The notes: a model not told the origin generated them from the letters alone. 64,000 bases of DNA from Nostoc sp. 'Lobaria pulmonaria (5183) cyanobiont' (GCF_002949795.1 NZ_CP026692.1:6432545-6496544); one strand, 5' to 3'; counted from the first letter of the stretch, positions 8,663 to 16,422 are shown. Translations and numbers: made by a program.

Positions 8663-9124
8663 TTATTCCCGATTTTTAAAGTTTTGTTGCTTCCACAACA
8701 ATTGCAGTTCTTTGATGTCAGTTTTGCGTTCCTCAAGCAACTTCTCTGTTTTTTGCCATGTGTGCTTGATTTTTTCATTAGTCCCATTAAAGTTCAGCAG
8801 TGTTGCATCCTTAAAATTAATGTAGTCTTGAGCGTGTATATCAAAGCGCTTATCAAACTTTGCTATATCTTTTTCTATTAATTCAACTTCACGGCATAAT
8901 TTTTCGTGGCCTTCAGAATTAGTATGAGTATGTAAATCTTCTTTTAAATCTCGAATTTCGTTAACAATTTCATTGAACTTAGAAACTATTTTAATAAAAC
9001 TCATTAGTATTCCAGCAGAAGATACTACAAGAGTAATAATAAGATTAGTACCCTCTAAAGTAAGCCCAAACGTAGGTTGAGGCGGAGGAGAATTAACAAA
9101 TAATATTGTTTGCGTAGTTTGCAT
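8663..9124 (-). CDS. Membrane-anchored coiled-coil protein, last gene of cassette
   Basis: The 153-residue protein has a short polar start, one transmembrane helix (about residues 26-46, LIITLVVSSAGILMSFI), then a long charged coiled coil (NEIVNEIRDLKEDL, EVELIEKDIAKFDKRF, TEKLLEERKTDIKELQLLW). This layout resembles small phage holin- or spanin-like and membrane tether proteins, but no family is recognised. It is the most downstream gene of the leftward cassette 12992-8663 and ends 20 bp from the tRNA-like sequence. Confidence 0.6.
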   Translation of the reverse strand: MQTTQTILFVNSPPPQPTFGLTLEGTNLIITLVVSSAGILMSFIKIVSKFNEIVNEIRDLKEDLHTHTNSEGHEKLCREVELIEKDIAKFDKRFDIHAQDYINFKDATLLNFNGTNEKIKHTWQKTEKLLEERKTDIKELQLLWKQQNFKNRE

Positions 9125-9181
9125 AAATATGATAATAGGTGCAAAATTGCACCCATAGTTAAAATTAAGTTATCCAAAAAG

Positions 9182-9559
9182 TTAGAAAAATGTAGCTTTC
9201 CGTCGTCCTGAAATAGCTTCTATTTTTCCTTTAACCGTGCCAGCTAACTTGTAGTCTTTGTCTTCTAATTGATCGGCCGCATTATCTCCAAAAAGACCCG
9301 CAAGCTTGCCCTTGACAATCAATAAATGAGAACTCTTGCGCTTACCGCTTGAATCTTTGTAACGAATACCAATACGCCAAACAATACCAGTTCTGAGTAA
9401 TTCTTTGACAGGGATTATCTCTTCTGTCCCTTTAGGATCGGCAACTTTCTCAAGTCCGGTTTGCGCTTTGATGCCTTCATAAGCGTCTGATGTCTTAATG
9501 TAGTAAAAATCATTAGCACCAGCACCAAAGATCGCTTTATGTAAAACAGGGAGTGTCAT
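9182..9559 (-). CDS. Small beta-rich cassette protein, paralogue B
   Basis: This 125-residue, basic, soluble protein has no signal peptide. It aligns along most of its length with its neighbour at 9563-9892: DAYEGIKAQTGLEKV against DIYEDIKTVVGIAKA, GIVWRIGIRYKDSS against GDLVRIRCRLENKK, and SHLLIVKGKLAGLFG against REVLCVSSKLSSAMG. The pair therefore arose by tandem duplication. The C-terminus ends with SGRRKATFF. Three bases separate it from paralogue A, so they are co-transcribed. The function is unknown; a structural or nucleic-acid-binding role is possible. Confidence 0.6.
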   Translation of the reverse strand: MTLPVLHKAIFGAGANDFYYIKTSDAYEGIKAQTGLEKVADPKGTEEIIPVKELLRTGIVWRIGIRYKDSSGKRKSSHLLIVKGKLAGLFGDNAADQLEDKDYKLAGTVKGKIEAISGRRKATFF

Positions 9560-9562
9560 GAT

Positions 9563-9892
9563 TTAACCTAACCTCATGCGACGAGGAATGTTTGTAGTTT
9601 TAACATCTTGACCGGCTACTTTCTTCGGTAATAATCCACCCATTGCTGAAGAAAGTTTGCTAGAGACACAAAGAACTTCTCTTACCTTTTTGTTTTCTAA
9701 CCGGCAGCGAATACGGACTAGATCACCTTCGGCAACAGCTTTGTTGATCGTGAGCTTACCTTTGTATACTGTATTGTCTGGATTGGGCGCTTTTGCAATT
9801 CCTACAACAGTTTTAATGTCTTCGTAAATATCCGGTAAAATTGCAACGTACTTATCATTGTCAATTGTTATAACGTGCGGTACTTTCGGCAT
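9563..9892 (-). CDS. Small beta-rich cassette protein, paralogue A
   Basis: This 109-residue basic protein begins MPKVPHVITIDNDKYVAILP and shares its core with paralogue B at 9182 (see the D-x-Y-E-x-I-K and V-x-x-K-L signatures). The shared fold is predicted to be mainly beta with one early helix. It differs in its C-terminus (TTNIPRRMRLG). No catalytic motif is visible. A 104-bp spacer containing a weak hairpin separates it from the upstream repeat-protein gene. No known family is recognised. Confidence 0.6.
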   Translation of the reverse strand: MPKVPHVITIDNDKYVAILPDIYEDIKTVVGIAKAPNPDNTVYKGKLTINKAVAEGDLVRIRCRLENKKVREVLCVSSKLSSAMGGLLPKKVAGQDVKTTNIPRRMRLG

Positions 9893-9996
9893 AAATTAAA
9901 GCTTGAAATGCTTGATTTAATTTAGCTTTATTTTCAAAGGTTCTACGACGCCTCCCCTTAAGCCTCCGCATTCTCGAACGTCTTACGGAGCATGGG

Positions 9997-11160
9997 TTAT
10001 CTAAAGAATTTTATCCATGTAGGTTTTTTTGATTTTGTGCCATCTGCGTAATAATCAACTCTGACAAGTTGAGTTTTGATTTCTTTTAAGGGTTGTCCCT
10101 TACGTTGCCCAACTTTATAAAAACTACCCTCAGTATATTTAGGGTCAATTATGGTTTTTATTTGAGTAATAACTTTTTCGGCTTCTTCTTTTGAAAAGGC
10201 GTTAACAAAGACTTTAGAGTTATCTTTGAGGGTCAATATGCCCTCCCAAGACCCTTTTTGATACCCATCTAGAGGGGCTGTAGATGGTGCTGTTGTAATA
10301 GTGGGGTGTGGAATTGTTATCGGATAGTAATCATTTGCTACAGAACCATCTTCACGCTTTTCAACAAATAGGCAGATTAACTGTGGTATATGTCCATCTG
10401 GCGAAAGCTGATATCTTTCAGGCAAGGCAACAACTGCATTTAAATTATCAGTCTCGTTTTTATTTTTAGCGAGACATAATTCAGTATTAGCTTTTGCTAA
10501 TTCTTCGTATTCTCCTAATACTTTTAAGGCTTCATTGCCAGTTGAAGACCCTATGACCTGAATTGTTTGTGTATTTCTTGCAGGTGTCCATTTGCTACCA
10601 ACAAGAGTACAAGAAGTTACGGGAACATCAATGTTGATCCAGAGCAATTCTTCTACCTTGATTTCTGTTTGAGTTTCAGTATGAAATTCTACTCTTACTT
10701 CAGGCTGAACAATAGTATTGGTGATTATATCTGTTTGATAGACTGGCTGAAGTTGAGTGGTCGTTTGTATGATTGTAGGTTGTAAAACTTGAACTTCGGT
10801 TAATACTCTTTCCTCAACTAATACCTTCTCTAGATTAATTACTTTTTCTTCGGTCAAAGTCCTTAGTTCGACTTCGTGAATAACTTCAACGTCATGAATT
10901 ACTCGTGTTTCAGTTAAACTTCTGACTTCAACATCATGAATTAATCGCGTTCCAATTAAATTTCTGACTTCAAGTTCGTGTACTACTTGAGTTTCAATTA
11001 AATTTCTGATTTCAACTTCATGAACTACTCTTTCTTCAACTAAATTTCTAATTTCAAGCTCGTGAATTACTGTAGGAAATGCGCCTCTACCTAATATTTC
11101 GGCAACCCTAAACCCTAACCCAACTAAATCAAGGCTGATAGTGCCTATTTGTATTTCCAT
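9997..11160 (-). CDS. Fibre-like protein with 14-residue repeats
   Basis: The 387-residue protein has an N-terminal array (about residues 25-105) of a 14-residue unit with consensus H-[ED]-[LV]-E-[IV]-R-[NST]-L-x-[EG]-[ET]-[RQK]-[VL]-[VI]: HELEIRNLVEERVV, HEVEIRNLIETQVV, HELEVRNLIGTRLI, HDVEVRSLTETRVI, a 6-residue fragment, then HEVELRTLTEEKVI. A Thr/Gln/Val-rich connector follows (about 120-160), then a non-repetitive C-terminal domain of about 200 residues. Alternating hydrophobic residues suggest a beta repeat, as in fibre shafts. There is no signal peptide. No family is recognised. It is the first of two adjacent genes with 14-residue periodicity. Confidence 0.65.
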   Translation of the reverse strand: MEIQIGTISLDLVGLGFRVAEILGRGAFPTVIHELEIRNLVEERVVHEVEIRNLIETQVVHELEVRNLIGTRLIHDVEVRSLTETRVIHDVEVIHEVELRTLTEEKVINLEKVLVEERVLTEVQVLQPTIIQTTTQLQPVYQTDIITNTIVQPEVRVEFHTETQTEIKVEELLWINIDVPVTSCTLVGSKWTPARNTQTIQVIGSSTGNEALKVLGEYEELAKANTELCLAKNKNETDNLNAVVALPERYQLSPDGHIPQLICLFVEKREDGSVANDYYPITIPHPTITTAPSTAPLDGYQKGSWEGILTLKDNSKVFVNAFSKEEAEKVITQIKTIIDPKYTEGSFYKVGQRKGQPLKEIKTQLVRVDYYADGTKSKKPTWIKFFR

Positions 11161-11184
11161 TCCAACAATTTCAGCTTGGACTAC

Positions 11185-12189
11185 TTAAACCGCACCAATT
11201 GCAGCAAGAGAAGTAGTTTGGGCTGCACCAGCTAATGTAAGAGCAGTGCTGGCAACGCCCTCAAAAAGAACTATTTCGCCGCGCATTTCAAAAGATATTG
11301 CCAAAGCTTCATTAGCGATCGCCTCAGCATAAATCACTTGTCCTTGCACAACTTCAGCAAGAGCAAAAGCAGTATTAGCAGTTGCTTGGGCAGATGTAGC
11401 TACAAATTCAGCACTTAAAGCCGTTGTCTCTGCTGCAATTGCTGTTGTTTCAGCTGTAGCAGCAGCAGCAAGAGCAGATACAGCCGTTGCTTCAGCCGTT
11501 CCCGCAAGGAGCAAAGCAGAGCCAGCAGTGCCCTCGGCAACTCCAGCTAAAGCTAGTGCGCTTACGCCTGTTGCTTCAGCAGTTCCAGCCAGTATTAACG
11601 CGCTTCCCCCTGTCGCCTCAGCCGTTCCTGCTAGAGCAAGAGCAGAGCCGGCTATCGATCCAACGCCTACTATTTCCGCTTCTAAAACAACAATTTCAGC
11701 TTGTACAGTTGTGGCTAGAGCAAGAGCAGACCCAGCAGCAGCACCTACGCCCACTATTTCGGCTTCCATGACAACAACCTCAGCTTGGACAGCAGCAGCA
11801 CCGGCGATCGCAAGTGCTACTTCTGCTCCCAATGCCGCAATTGCAGCAAAAACACCCTCAAGTGCTGCGGCTATTAAAGGAGCTGCGGCGATTGCTACCA
11901 CTGCGGCAACTCCTGCTCCAACAGCAATTAACTTGGCTTGTAAATCGTGAAGTTCAGCTTCTAAACTGCCTATTTGAATTTGGTCTTGGGCTGATTGGCG
12001 ATAAACATCAGCTAGCTGACGCTTTAGTGCGTCGATTTCGCCCTGGATATTTGCATTATTTGAATTATTAATTAAATCTCTCAAGCCATCTATTTGATTT
12101 TGCAACTGCTGGCAGCAATCACATTGATGGCCGGAGCAATTACTAATATTTGATAACGAGGAAATCAATGATTGTCCTTGAGTGGACAT
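11185..12189 (-). CDS. Ala-rich helical repeat protein
   Basis: I choose the ATG at 12189, which overlaps the upstream stop (TAATG); a TTG two codons earlier is less likely. The N-terminal 45 residues hold a Cys cluster (CSGHQCDCC) and polar sequence. A coiled coil follows (EIDALKRQLADVYRQ), then about 240 residues dominated by Ala, Val, Gly, Leu and Thr. Repeats are visible: a 28-residue unit (EIVGVG...SALALA) twice, then 14-residue units GTAEATGGSALILA, GTAEATGVSALALA, GVAEGTAGSALLLA, GTAEATAVSALAAA. The hydrophobic stretch near 95-150 could be membrane-spanning. It may be a major structural or fibre component. No family is recognised. Confidence 0.65.
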   Translation of the reverse strand: MSTQGQSLISSLSNISNCSGHQCDCCQQLQNQIDGLRDLINNSNNANIQGEIDALKRQLADVYRQSAQDQIQIGSLEAELHDLQAKLIAVGAGVAAVVAIAAAPLIAAALEGVFAAIAALGAEVALAIAGAAAVQAEVVVMEAEIVGVGAAAGSALALATTVQAEIVVLEAEIVGVGSIAGSALALAGTAEATGGSALILAGTAEATGVSALALAGVAEGTAGSALLLAGTAEATAVSALAAAATAETTAIAAETTALSAEFVATSAQATANTAFALAEVVQGQVIYAEAIANEALAISFEMRGEIVLFEGVASTALTLAGAAQTTSLAAIGAV

Positions 12190-12647
12190 TAGCAAACCTC
12201 GCTACCAATTTTAGAGATTAATGCTTCAATTGATGCAAATTCGCCCTGATCAATACAGACTTTTCCGTTAGGTGTAAATGTTGTTGGATCTACGCATTGC
12301 TTGCCACTAGCGCAAGCTCCACCATTAGCACAGACAGCCTGACAATCCGAAAGAGATTTATAAACACCAGGGGTGTTGTATTGAGTTTTTATAATACATT
12401 TTCCATTAATACAATCGTAGTCACTACGGATTTGACAACTAGCCTCATCCGATTGGTAAATTGTATAGCTACCATCAACAAATGAAGATCCATAATTAAA
12501 CGAGGTATAAGAATAGCCCCAATAATTTTGATCACTGGAATTTGAATGATAGGTAATTTGTGGCTCGTTTTCGCTATTATAAAAAATTGCCTGTAAAGGC
12601 GCTTGATGAGGAGCAATTACAACATTGCCACTTATACACCAACCCAT
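12189..12647 (-). CDS. Cys-rich cassette protein (152 aa)
   Basis: The N-terminal half is rich in Tyr, Ser and Asn (SDQNYWGYSYTSFNYGSS). The second half has a disulfide-type motif C-x4-C-x15-C-x3-C (YDCINGKCII...LSDCQAVC), followed by CASGKQC and further Cys residues. Similar short Y-x-C-x-N-G-x-C...Y-x-S-L-x-x-C-x-x-x-C modules occur in phage and exported surface proteins (from memory). There is no signal peptide. It overlaps the next gene by one base (TAATG), so the two are translationally coupled. A receptor-binding or surface role is a guess. Confidence 0.6.
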   Translation of the reverse strand: MGWCISGNVVIAPHQAPLQAIFYNSENEPQITYHSNSSDQNYWGYSYTSFNYGSSFVDGSYTIYQSDEASCQIRSDYDCINGKCIIKTQYNTPGVYKSLSDCQAVCANGGACASGKQCVDPTTFTPNGKVCIDQGEFASIEALISKIGSEVC

Positions 12648-12677
12648 ATTTTTTTTGTTTTTATTTGGTTGGATTAG

Positions 12678-12992
12678 TTAAACAGCGTTAGGGTCAAAAA
12701 TTGGCGCGGAGTATGTCCCATAAAATCGCTCTGAAAACTGAAATTGCGTTTTAGGTATGCCGTTGCGAGTGACTGGAGAACTGATCACTAAATCAGAACT
12801 TGCCATGACTGAGGCATCAGTATTGGCATTTATCCAGGTATGAGCAAAGGAAATAATTGCGGCGTACAATTCCAATGGTGTTGGATTAGCGCTTGTTAAA
12901 GCAGGTAAAGAACTAAGTGGAATTTCTAAGACCTTGGGTGTTCCTAAGAATGTAGAGTTTACGCCAAATAAATCAGTGATTCCAGGCTGCAT
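12678..12992 (-). CDS. Promoter-proximal cassette protein (104 aa)
   Basis: This soluble, weakly acidic protein (MQPGITDLFGVN...; LELYAAIISFAHTWIN; TQFQFSERFYGTYSAP) has no signal peptide or membrane segment. It is the first gene of the leftward cassette. The 155-bp region upstream (12993-13147) probably carries the promoter, ahead of the inverted repeat at 13148. No family is recognised. The mix of a helix and a beta-rich C-terminus would suit a small structural subunit, but this is conjecture. Confidence 0.55.
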   Translation of the reverse strand: MQPGITDLFGVNSTFLGTPKVLEIPLSSLPALTSANPTPLELYAAIISFAHTWINANTDASVMASSDLVISSPVTRNGIPKTQFQFSERFYGTYSAPIFDPNAV

Positions 12993-13147
12993 ACAAAAAT
13001 TTTTGAAGTGAATAAGTCCGTTGTATTCAATCAGCCAAATAATGTAAATGTTCCACTTTTATGTAAAAGCAGCACATTTGCTGAGGACGCAAAACCCTTG
13101 CAGTGAATAGTATTGAGCCAGATTTAGCTGTTAGCTAAAAAGAGAAA

Positions 13148-13186
13148 TATTCCGGTTTAACCACCCTGAATGGTTAAACCGGAATA
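13148..13186. repeat. Perfect 16-bp inverted repeat with 7-bp spacer (lox-like)
   Basis: Arms TATTCCGGTTTAACCA (13148-13163) and its exact complement (13171-13186) flank the 7-bp spacer CCCTGAA. It lies 23 bp upstream of the tyrosine recombinase ATG and between two divergent transcription units. The geometry (arms of about 13-16 bp, 6-8 bp asymmetric spacer) matches tyrosine-recombinase crossover sites. No U-run follows in either direction, which argues against a simple terminator. Alternatives are an operator or an RNA hairpin in the recombinase leader. Confidence 0.6.
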
Positions 13187-13209
13187 GTTAACAGAACAGA
13201 ATAGGTTGA

Positions 13210-13812
13210 ATGAAAAACGATAGAGAAGGTCAAGCGGCTGTCTTAACTTATGCGGATTGCTCAAAAATCCGCACACAGATTAGGAGCCGCAAATACAAGT
13301 TGCTTTTTGACTTAGCTTGGTACACAGGTGAGCGCTGGGGTGCTTTGGTTCAGCTGCGAGTAGCCGACGTTTACACTGACGATCGCAACGTACGTGAGTA
13401 TATCAATTTTCGAGCCAGAACGCGCAAGGCCAAACCCAACAGTAAGCGCAAAGCACAACCAGCCAAACATAAAAATCGACAAGTACCAGTACATCCAGTT
13501 CTTAGGGAAATATTGCTTGGATACAAGCCAGAATCAGATTCTGTCTGGCTGTTTCCTAATCGTGAAGAAGACAAACCCATTACTCTGAGGTGGGCAGATA
13601 CAATTTTACGGACTGCGGTTGACAAAGCTGGATTATCAGCTAAAGGAATCAGCACTCACAGTACCCGCCGGAGTTTTATTACGAATCTGGCGAACAAGGG
13701 TATTAACTTGGCGATGATTAAAAAAATTACTGGTCACACTGATTTGAAAGTACTTTCGGCATACATCGAGGTCAGTGAAGACGATCTCAAAAACGCGATC
13801 GCAACTCTATGA
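13210..13812 (+). CDS. Core-only tyrosine recombinase/integrase
   Basis: The 200-residue protein has all the catalytic positions of the phage-integrase family: Arg I in TGERWGAL (about residue 42), Lys in KHKNRQVPVHP (about 93), the H-x-x-R box HSTRRSF (about 150), His/Gly of ITGHTDLK (about 173) and the nucleophile Tyr in LSAYIE (about 184). It lacks the N-terminal SAM-like core-binding domain typical of ~300-residue integrases, as in other small plasmid or phage recombinases. The Arg I box has E where L is usual. Its stop overlaps the next small ORF (ATGA). It probably acts at the inverted repeat just upstream or at an attachment site. Confidence 0.88.
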   Translation: MKNDREGQAAVLTYADCSKIRTQIRSRKYKLLFDLAWYTGERWGALVQLRVADVYTDDRNVREYINFRARTRKAKPNSKRKAQPAKHKNRQVPVHPVLREILLGYKPESDSVWLFPNREEDKPITLRWADTILRTAVDKAGLSAKGISTHSTRRSFITNLANKGINLAMIKKITGHTDLKVLSAYIEVSEDDLKNAIATL

Positions 13813-13961
13813 ACCCCAACCTCCTATTCCTCCAAATTGAAATCTTCTTCGAGCGCTTGCAGCAAGGCGTTTATGACCATCCCGTGTACTTGGCTATGGC
13901 ATTGGAGAATCTTGCTAGCCAGGCATGGGATGAAGTTGACCGACTCTACCCAAATTTGTGA
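13809..13961 (+). CDS. Small protein coupled to the recombinase (50 aa)
   Basis: The ATG overlaps the recombinase stop (ATGA at 13809-13812), the classic arrangement for translational coupling. The product is amphipathic and helical: FLQIEIFFERLQQGVYDHPVYLAMALENLASQAWDEVDRLYP. It might be a directionality factor or partner of the recombinase, but it is only 50 residues and no family is recognised. Confidence 0.5.
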   Translation: MNPNLLFLQIEIFFERLQQGVYDHPVYLAMALENLASQAWDEVDRLYPNL

Positions 13962-14073
13962 CAAACGACGCTCTAGGCGGATAGGCTAAAAGTGATACAC
14001 GCTTTTTTGATGCGCCAACCGCGATCGCTAATATAAGGCAGGCGATCGCTTTTCATAACTCTGGAGTAAGGCT

Positions 14074-14259
14074 ATGGCTTGGTGGATAATGGCACTTGAA
14101 ATTGCAGATAAACAAGGCAATGGAACCGGAAAATACAGATTAACTGCTAAATCAGACGAAGATGGCGGGGGCCCTTATGGGCTGTGTGAGCATGAGCATG
14201 ATTCAATTGAATCGGCTCAAAACTGCCCAGAAGCGCGGGCTGAGGCTGAGAAATATTAA
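14074..14259 (+). CDS. Small acidic hypothetical protein (61 aa)
   Basis: The ATG is preceded by GGAGTAAG at a good distance for a ribosome binding site. The product begins MAWWIMALEIADKQGNGTGKYRL and has a Cys/His pair (GLCEHEHDS, AQNCPEA) that could bind metal. Its size and position among other small genes fit plasmid or phage cargo. No family is recognised. Confidence 0.5.
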   Translation: MAWWIMALEIADKQGNGTGKYRLTAKSDEDGGGPYGLCEHEHDSIESAQNCPEARAEAEKY

Positions 14260-14343
14260 GCGCGAGAGCGAGCAATTTCTGATTGCCTTGTCACGCGCAA
14301 TACAGCCTGATAAAGTACCTGTGACAAGCATTATGAGTTAAAC

Positions 14344-14685
14344 ATGGTAGGCAAAGGCGGCCGCAGAGGTACAACTTGGAAAAATCACTGGAACCACGGC
14401 AAGACTAAACATATTCGCGTCCCCGCAGCGCTGGAACAACAAATAATAGAATTCGCTCGTGCTTTAGATTCGGGGCAAGTTACCCTAGATTCTCAAGTTT
14501 TACTGCTAATTGACTCTTTTGTAGAGTCGAGAATTGCAGAGTTTCACCCCAATCAATACAGCTGTACTGGCTCAACCACTAGCCGACGCTGGGATGAACT
14601 AAGGCGCTTCCGGGATGCAGTTGCTTTTGGTTGCGCCAGGAGCGAATTAACTCTTCAATCTCACTCGGTGACTGTCCGTCACTAA
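14344..14685 (+). CDS. Small DNA-binding-like protein (113 aa)
   Basis: The N-terminus is Gly/Lys/Arg-rich (KGGRRGTTWKNHWNHGKTKHI). A segment resembling ribbon-helix-helix or plasmid-partition accessory proteins follows: HIRVPAALEQQIIEFARALDSGQ, then a helix (VLLLIDSFVESRIAEF). The last 35 residues overlap the opposite-strand gene ending at 14579 and look unlike the rest, so the original C-terminus may have been replaced. A role as a small regulator is inferred from the V-P-x-x-L-E-x-x-I pattern. Confidence 0.45.
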   Translation: MVGKGGRRGTTWKNHWNHGKTKHIRVPAALEQQIIEFARALDSGQVTLDSQVLLLIDSFVESRIAEFHPNQYSCTGSTTSRRWDELRRFRDAVAFGCARSELTLQSHSVTVRH

Positions 14686-15214
14686 TTGCAATCTCGACAT
14701 CTGCTTTTTTGTTTTTTGCGATCGCACTATCAACACTACCCAGGTAAAGCCGATTTTTCTTCCTGCCCACCATCCAGCAATAGCGGTAGTACCAATATTT
14801 ATTAGCAGACCGCTCTACCCAGTACTTCTCTAACCAGTGGGTATCGTGTTGGGGCGCAACTTTTTGGGTAACGTCTGATACCTGCGCCCCAACACGTGAT
14901 TCTCCGGTTGTGCCGAAATTTACTTGCGCCCCAACACGTAATTCCCACTCTCGCCAGGCTTGCTCATAATCATCCAGGTTTAAATAGTCGTCTGGGTCTG
15001 GTGGCTCGTCGCTGTCATCGTAGAAAACAGAAATTTGTCCGTTGTCCTCAACCTTGCGGACAACTTCACCGAAGTGGGCAGGATTCCACTTGATTTCTGG
15101 CCCGAGATGTTGGGGCGCAGTTTTTTCAAGTTGATCCCAAGCCGGATCGTAGACGGGAGTGGGGAGTGGAGACTTAGTAAAAGCTTCTAAATCAAAAAGT
15201 GTGGGTTGGTTCAT
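14579..15214 (-). CDS. Accessory-element hypothetical protein (211 aa)
   Basis: The first half is acidic and Pro-rich (SDEPPDPDDYLNLDDYEQAW) and includes a short internal duplication (LRVGAQVNFGTTGE and SRVGAQVSDVTQ). The second half, from HWLEKYWVERSANKYWYYRYCW, is rich in aromatic and basic residues and resembles a domain I associate with cyanobacterial plasmid proteins (K-Y-W-Y-Y-R-Y...LG-x-V-x-S...I-x-x-A-I-x-x-G). It would suit single-strand or double-strand nucleic acid binding. It is 63 bp downstream of the replication-like gene and in the same direction. The function is unassigned. Confidence 0.55.
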   Translation of the reverse strand: MNQPTLFDLEAFTKSPLPTPVYDPAWDQLEKTAPQHLGPEIKWNPAHFGEVVRKVEDNGQISVFYDDSDEPPDPDDYLNLDDYEQAWREWELRVGAQVNFGTTGESRVGAQVSDVTQKVAPQHDTHWLEKYWVERSANKYWYYRYCWMVGRKKNRLYLGSVDSAIAKNKKADVEIAISDGQSPSEIEELIRSWRNQKQLHPGSALVHPSVG

Positions 15215-15277
15215 AATCAGACTGGTTATTATGATCGCTGCTCTTTTCTGAGGGCAGTTTTTTTATGCAGTTATTCC

Positions 15278-16018
15278 CTAGTAATCCCTTGGCAGGTTAC
15301 TAGGGAACCAAGATTTTAAAAGTTCAATAAATCCAGATGAATCAAGCAAGTTGTCTGCCCAGTAACACTCACGTAAACAGCTAATTAACCATCCTTGAGG
15401 GTCGCGAATTTCTTGATGTCCACCACGAAAAATAAAGTGCTTTAAAGCCTTGCGAACATCTTCAATATCAAATTCCAAGAGATGTCTAGTTGTTCGTTTG
15501 TTTGGGTCAAAGTATATTTGGTACTCAGCACAAACGCTCAGGATTTCGTGTTGTCTTTCTAACTCTATAAATTCGGCTGTTGTGGGAGTAAGATTATTGC
15601 TGCTGCTGCAAACCTCCTCATCGACAGATATCTTGTTTGAGGGGTCTAAATCGTAACTGGAGTTCTGGTTATATAACTTTTTTTCTCGCACCTTCTTAGG
15701 TGGATTTAACCATGTGATAGGTCTAACAAGTAACTTGGTTATCTTCCAAGAATATTGTTTAATTACTTGCAAAACACGGCACGATACCAGTATGTCAAAT
15801 ATCTTTTTGAGGTAATTGTGAGCATAGGGCTTACCTCTAACTTTTGCTACCCAAGCATTAAATTCTGATAAATCTGGCTCAATTTCGCTGGCAATTTGAC
15901 CTTGCCTTATTAGCCACTGCCAGAGAATTTTTGCGGCGGGTGGAATATGGTGTTGGTAACAGTATGCGTCGTGTGCTTCCGTCCACGAAAGATTGTTTTT
16001 AAATAGATTTTGTGTCAT
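15278..16018 (-). CDS. Replication-initiator-like winged-helix protein
   Basis: The 246-residue protein begins LSWTEAHDAYCYQHHIPPAAKILWQWLIRQG, a winged-helix-like segment, and then continues with SEFNAWVAKVRGKPYAHNYLKKIFDILVSCRVLQVIK. A Ser/Asn-rich linker leads to a C-terminal helical part (DIEDVRKALKHFIFRGGHQEIRDPQGWLISCLRECYW). This two-part plan matches proteins of cyanobacterial plasmids and phage-like elements that I would call replication or DnaD-like helper proteins. Its position in the centre of the element supports that. The assignment is inference; no catalytic motif is seen. Confidence 0.5.
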   Translation of the reverse strand: MTQNLFKNNLSWTEAHDAYCYQHHIPPAAKILWQWLIRQGQIASEIEPDLSEFNAWVAKVRGKPYAHNYLKKIFDILVSCRVLQVIKQYSWKITKLLVRPITWLNPPKKVREKKLYNQNSSYDLDPSNKISVDEEVCSSSNNLTPTTAEFIELERQHEILSVCAEYQIYFDPNKRTTRHLLEFDIEDVRKALKHFIFRGGHQEIRDPQGWLISCLRECYWADNLLDSSGFIELLKSWFPSNLPRDY

Positions 16019-16215
16019 GATTACTATCTGATTACTATCAGTTAATTTCAGAAGGCCACCACGTAGCTTGCCGCCGCAGGCATCGCTAAATCATCCGGTG
16101 GCTTTTTGGTTTTTTATTTCAATGGATGCTGACGTTTAAGCTTTATGTTTGCCGCTATGTTTTTTACCTGATCTACTAGCGTTGGTTTTTTTTGGAATAG
16201 TTTCGGCAAGCTACG

Positions 16216-16422
16216 CTAAAAATCACAAACAGGACATGAGAAGTTACGGGGGTCTAAAATACTTATCAATCCGTCCTCCCAGCACTCGCAGCAAACGTCA
16301 CTGCCAATTTCGTATTCGTCGTCATCGCGGTCTAGCCTGTCGCTGTAGTATTTGTTGAGTGCGCCTTCTCCCTCTGGATAACCGTCAATTTCTTCATGCT
16401 GTTCTAAGTTGTCAATTTCCAT
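16216..16422 (-). CDS. Small acidic zinc-ribbon-like protein (68 aa)
   Basis: A strongly acidic N-terminal half (EIDNLEQHEEIDGYPEGEG, DRDDDEYEIGSD) precedes a four-cysteine cluster VCCECWEDG...FSCPVCDF, typical of a small zinc ribbon. It is in the same direction as its neighbours at 15278 and 16519. No family is recognised. It is preferred over the overlapping plus-strand frame because of the cysteine pattern. Confidence 0.5.
   Translation of the reverse strand: MEIDNLEQHEEIDGYPEGEGALNKYYSDRLDRDDDEYEIGSDVCCECWEDGLISILDPRNFSCPVCDF

Noticed and set aside
8527-8787. 86-residue ORF reading through the tRNA-like sequence
   Set aside because: Its C-terminal half is an antisense translation of the tRNA-like structure and its N-terminal half is out of frame with the 8663 gene.
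11487-12071. Plus-strand Pro/Leu/Gln-rich ORFs opposite the Ala-rich gene
   Set aside because: They are shadows of the Ala-rich repeat DNA; the minus strand has coupled genes and better start signals.
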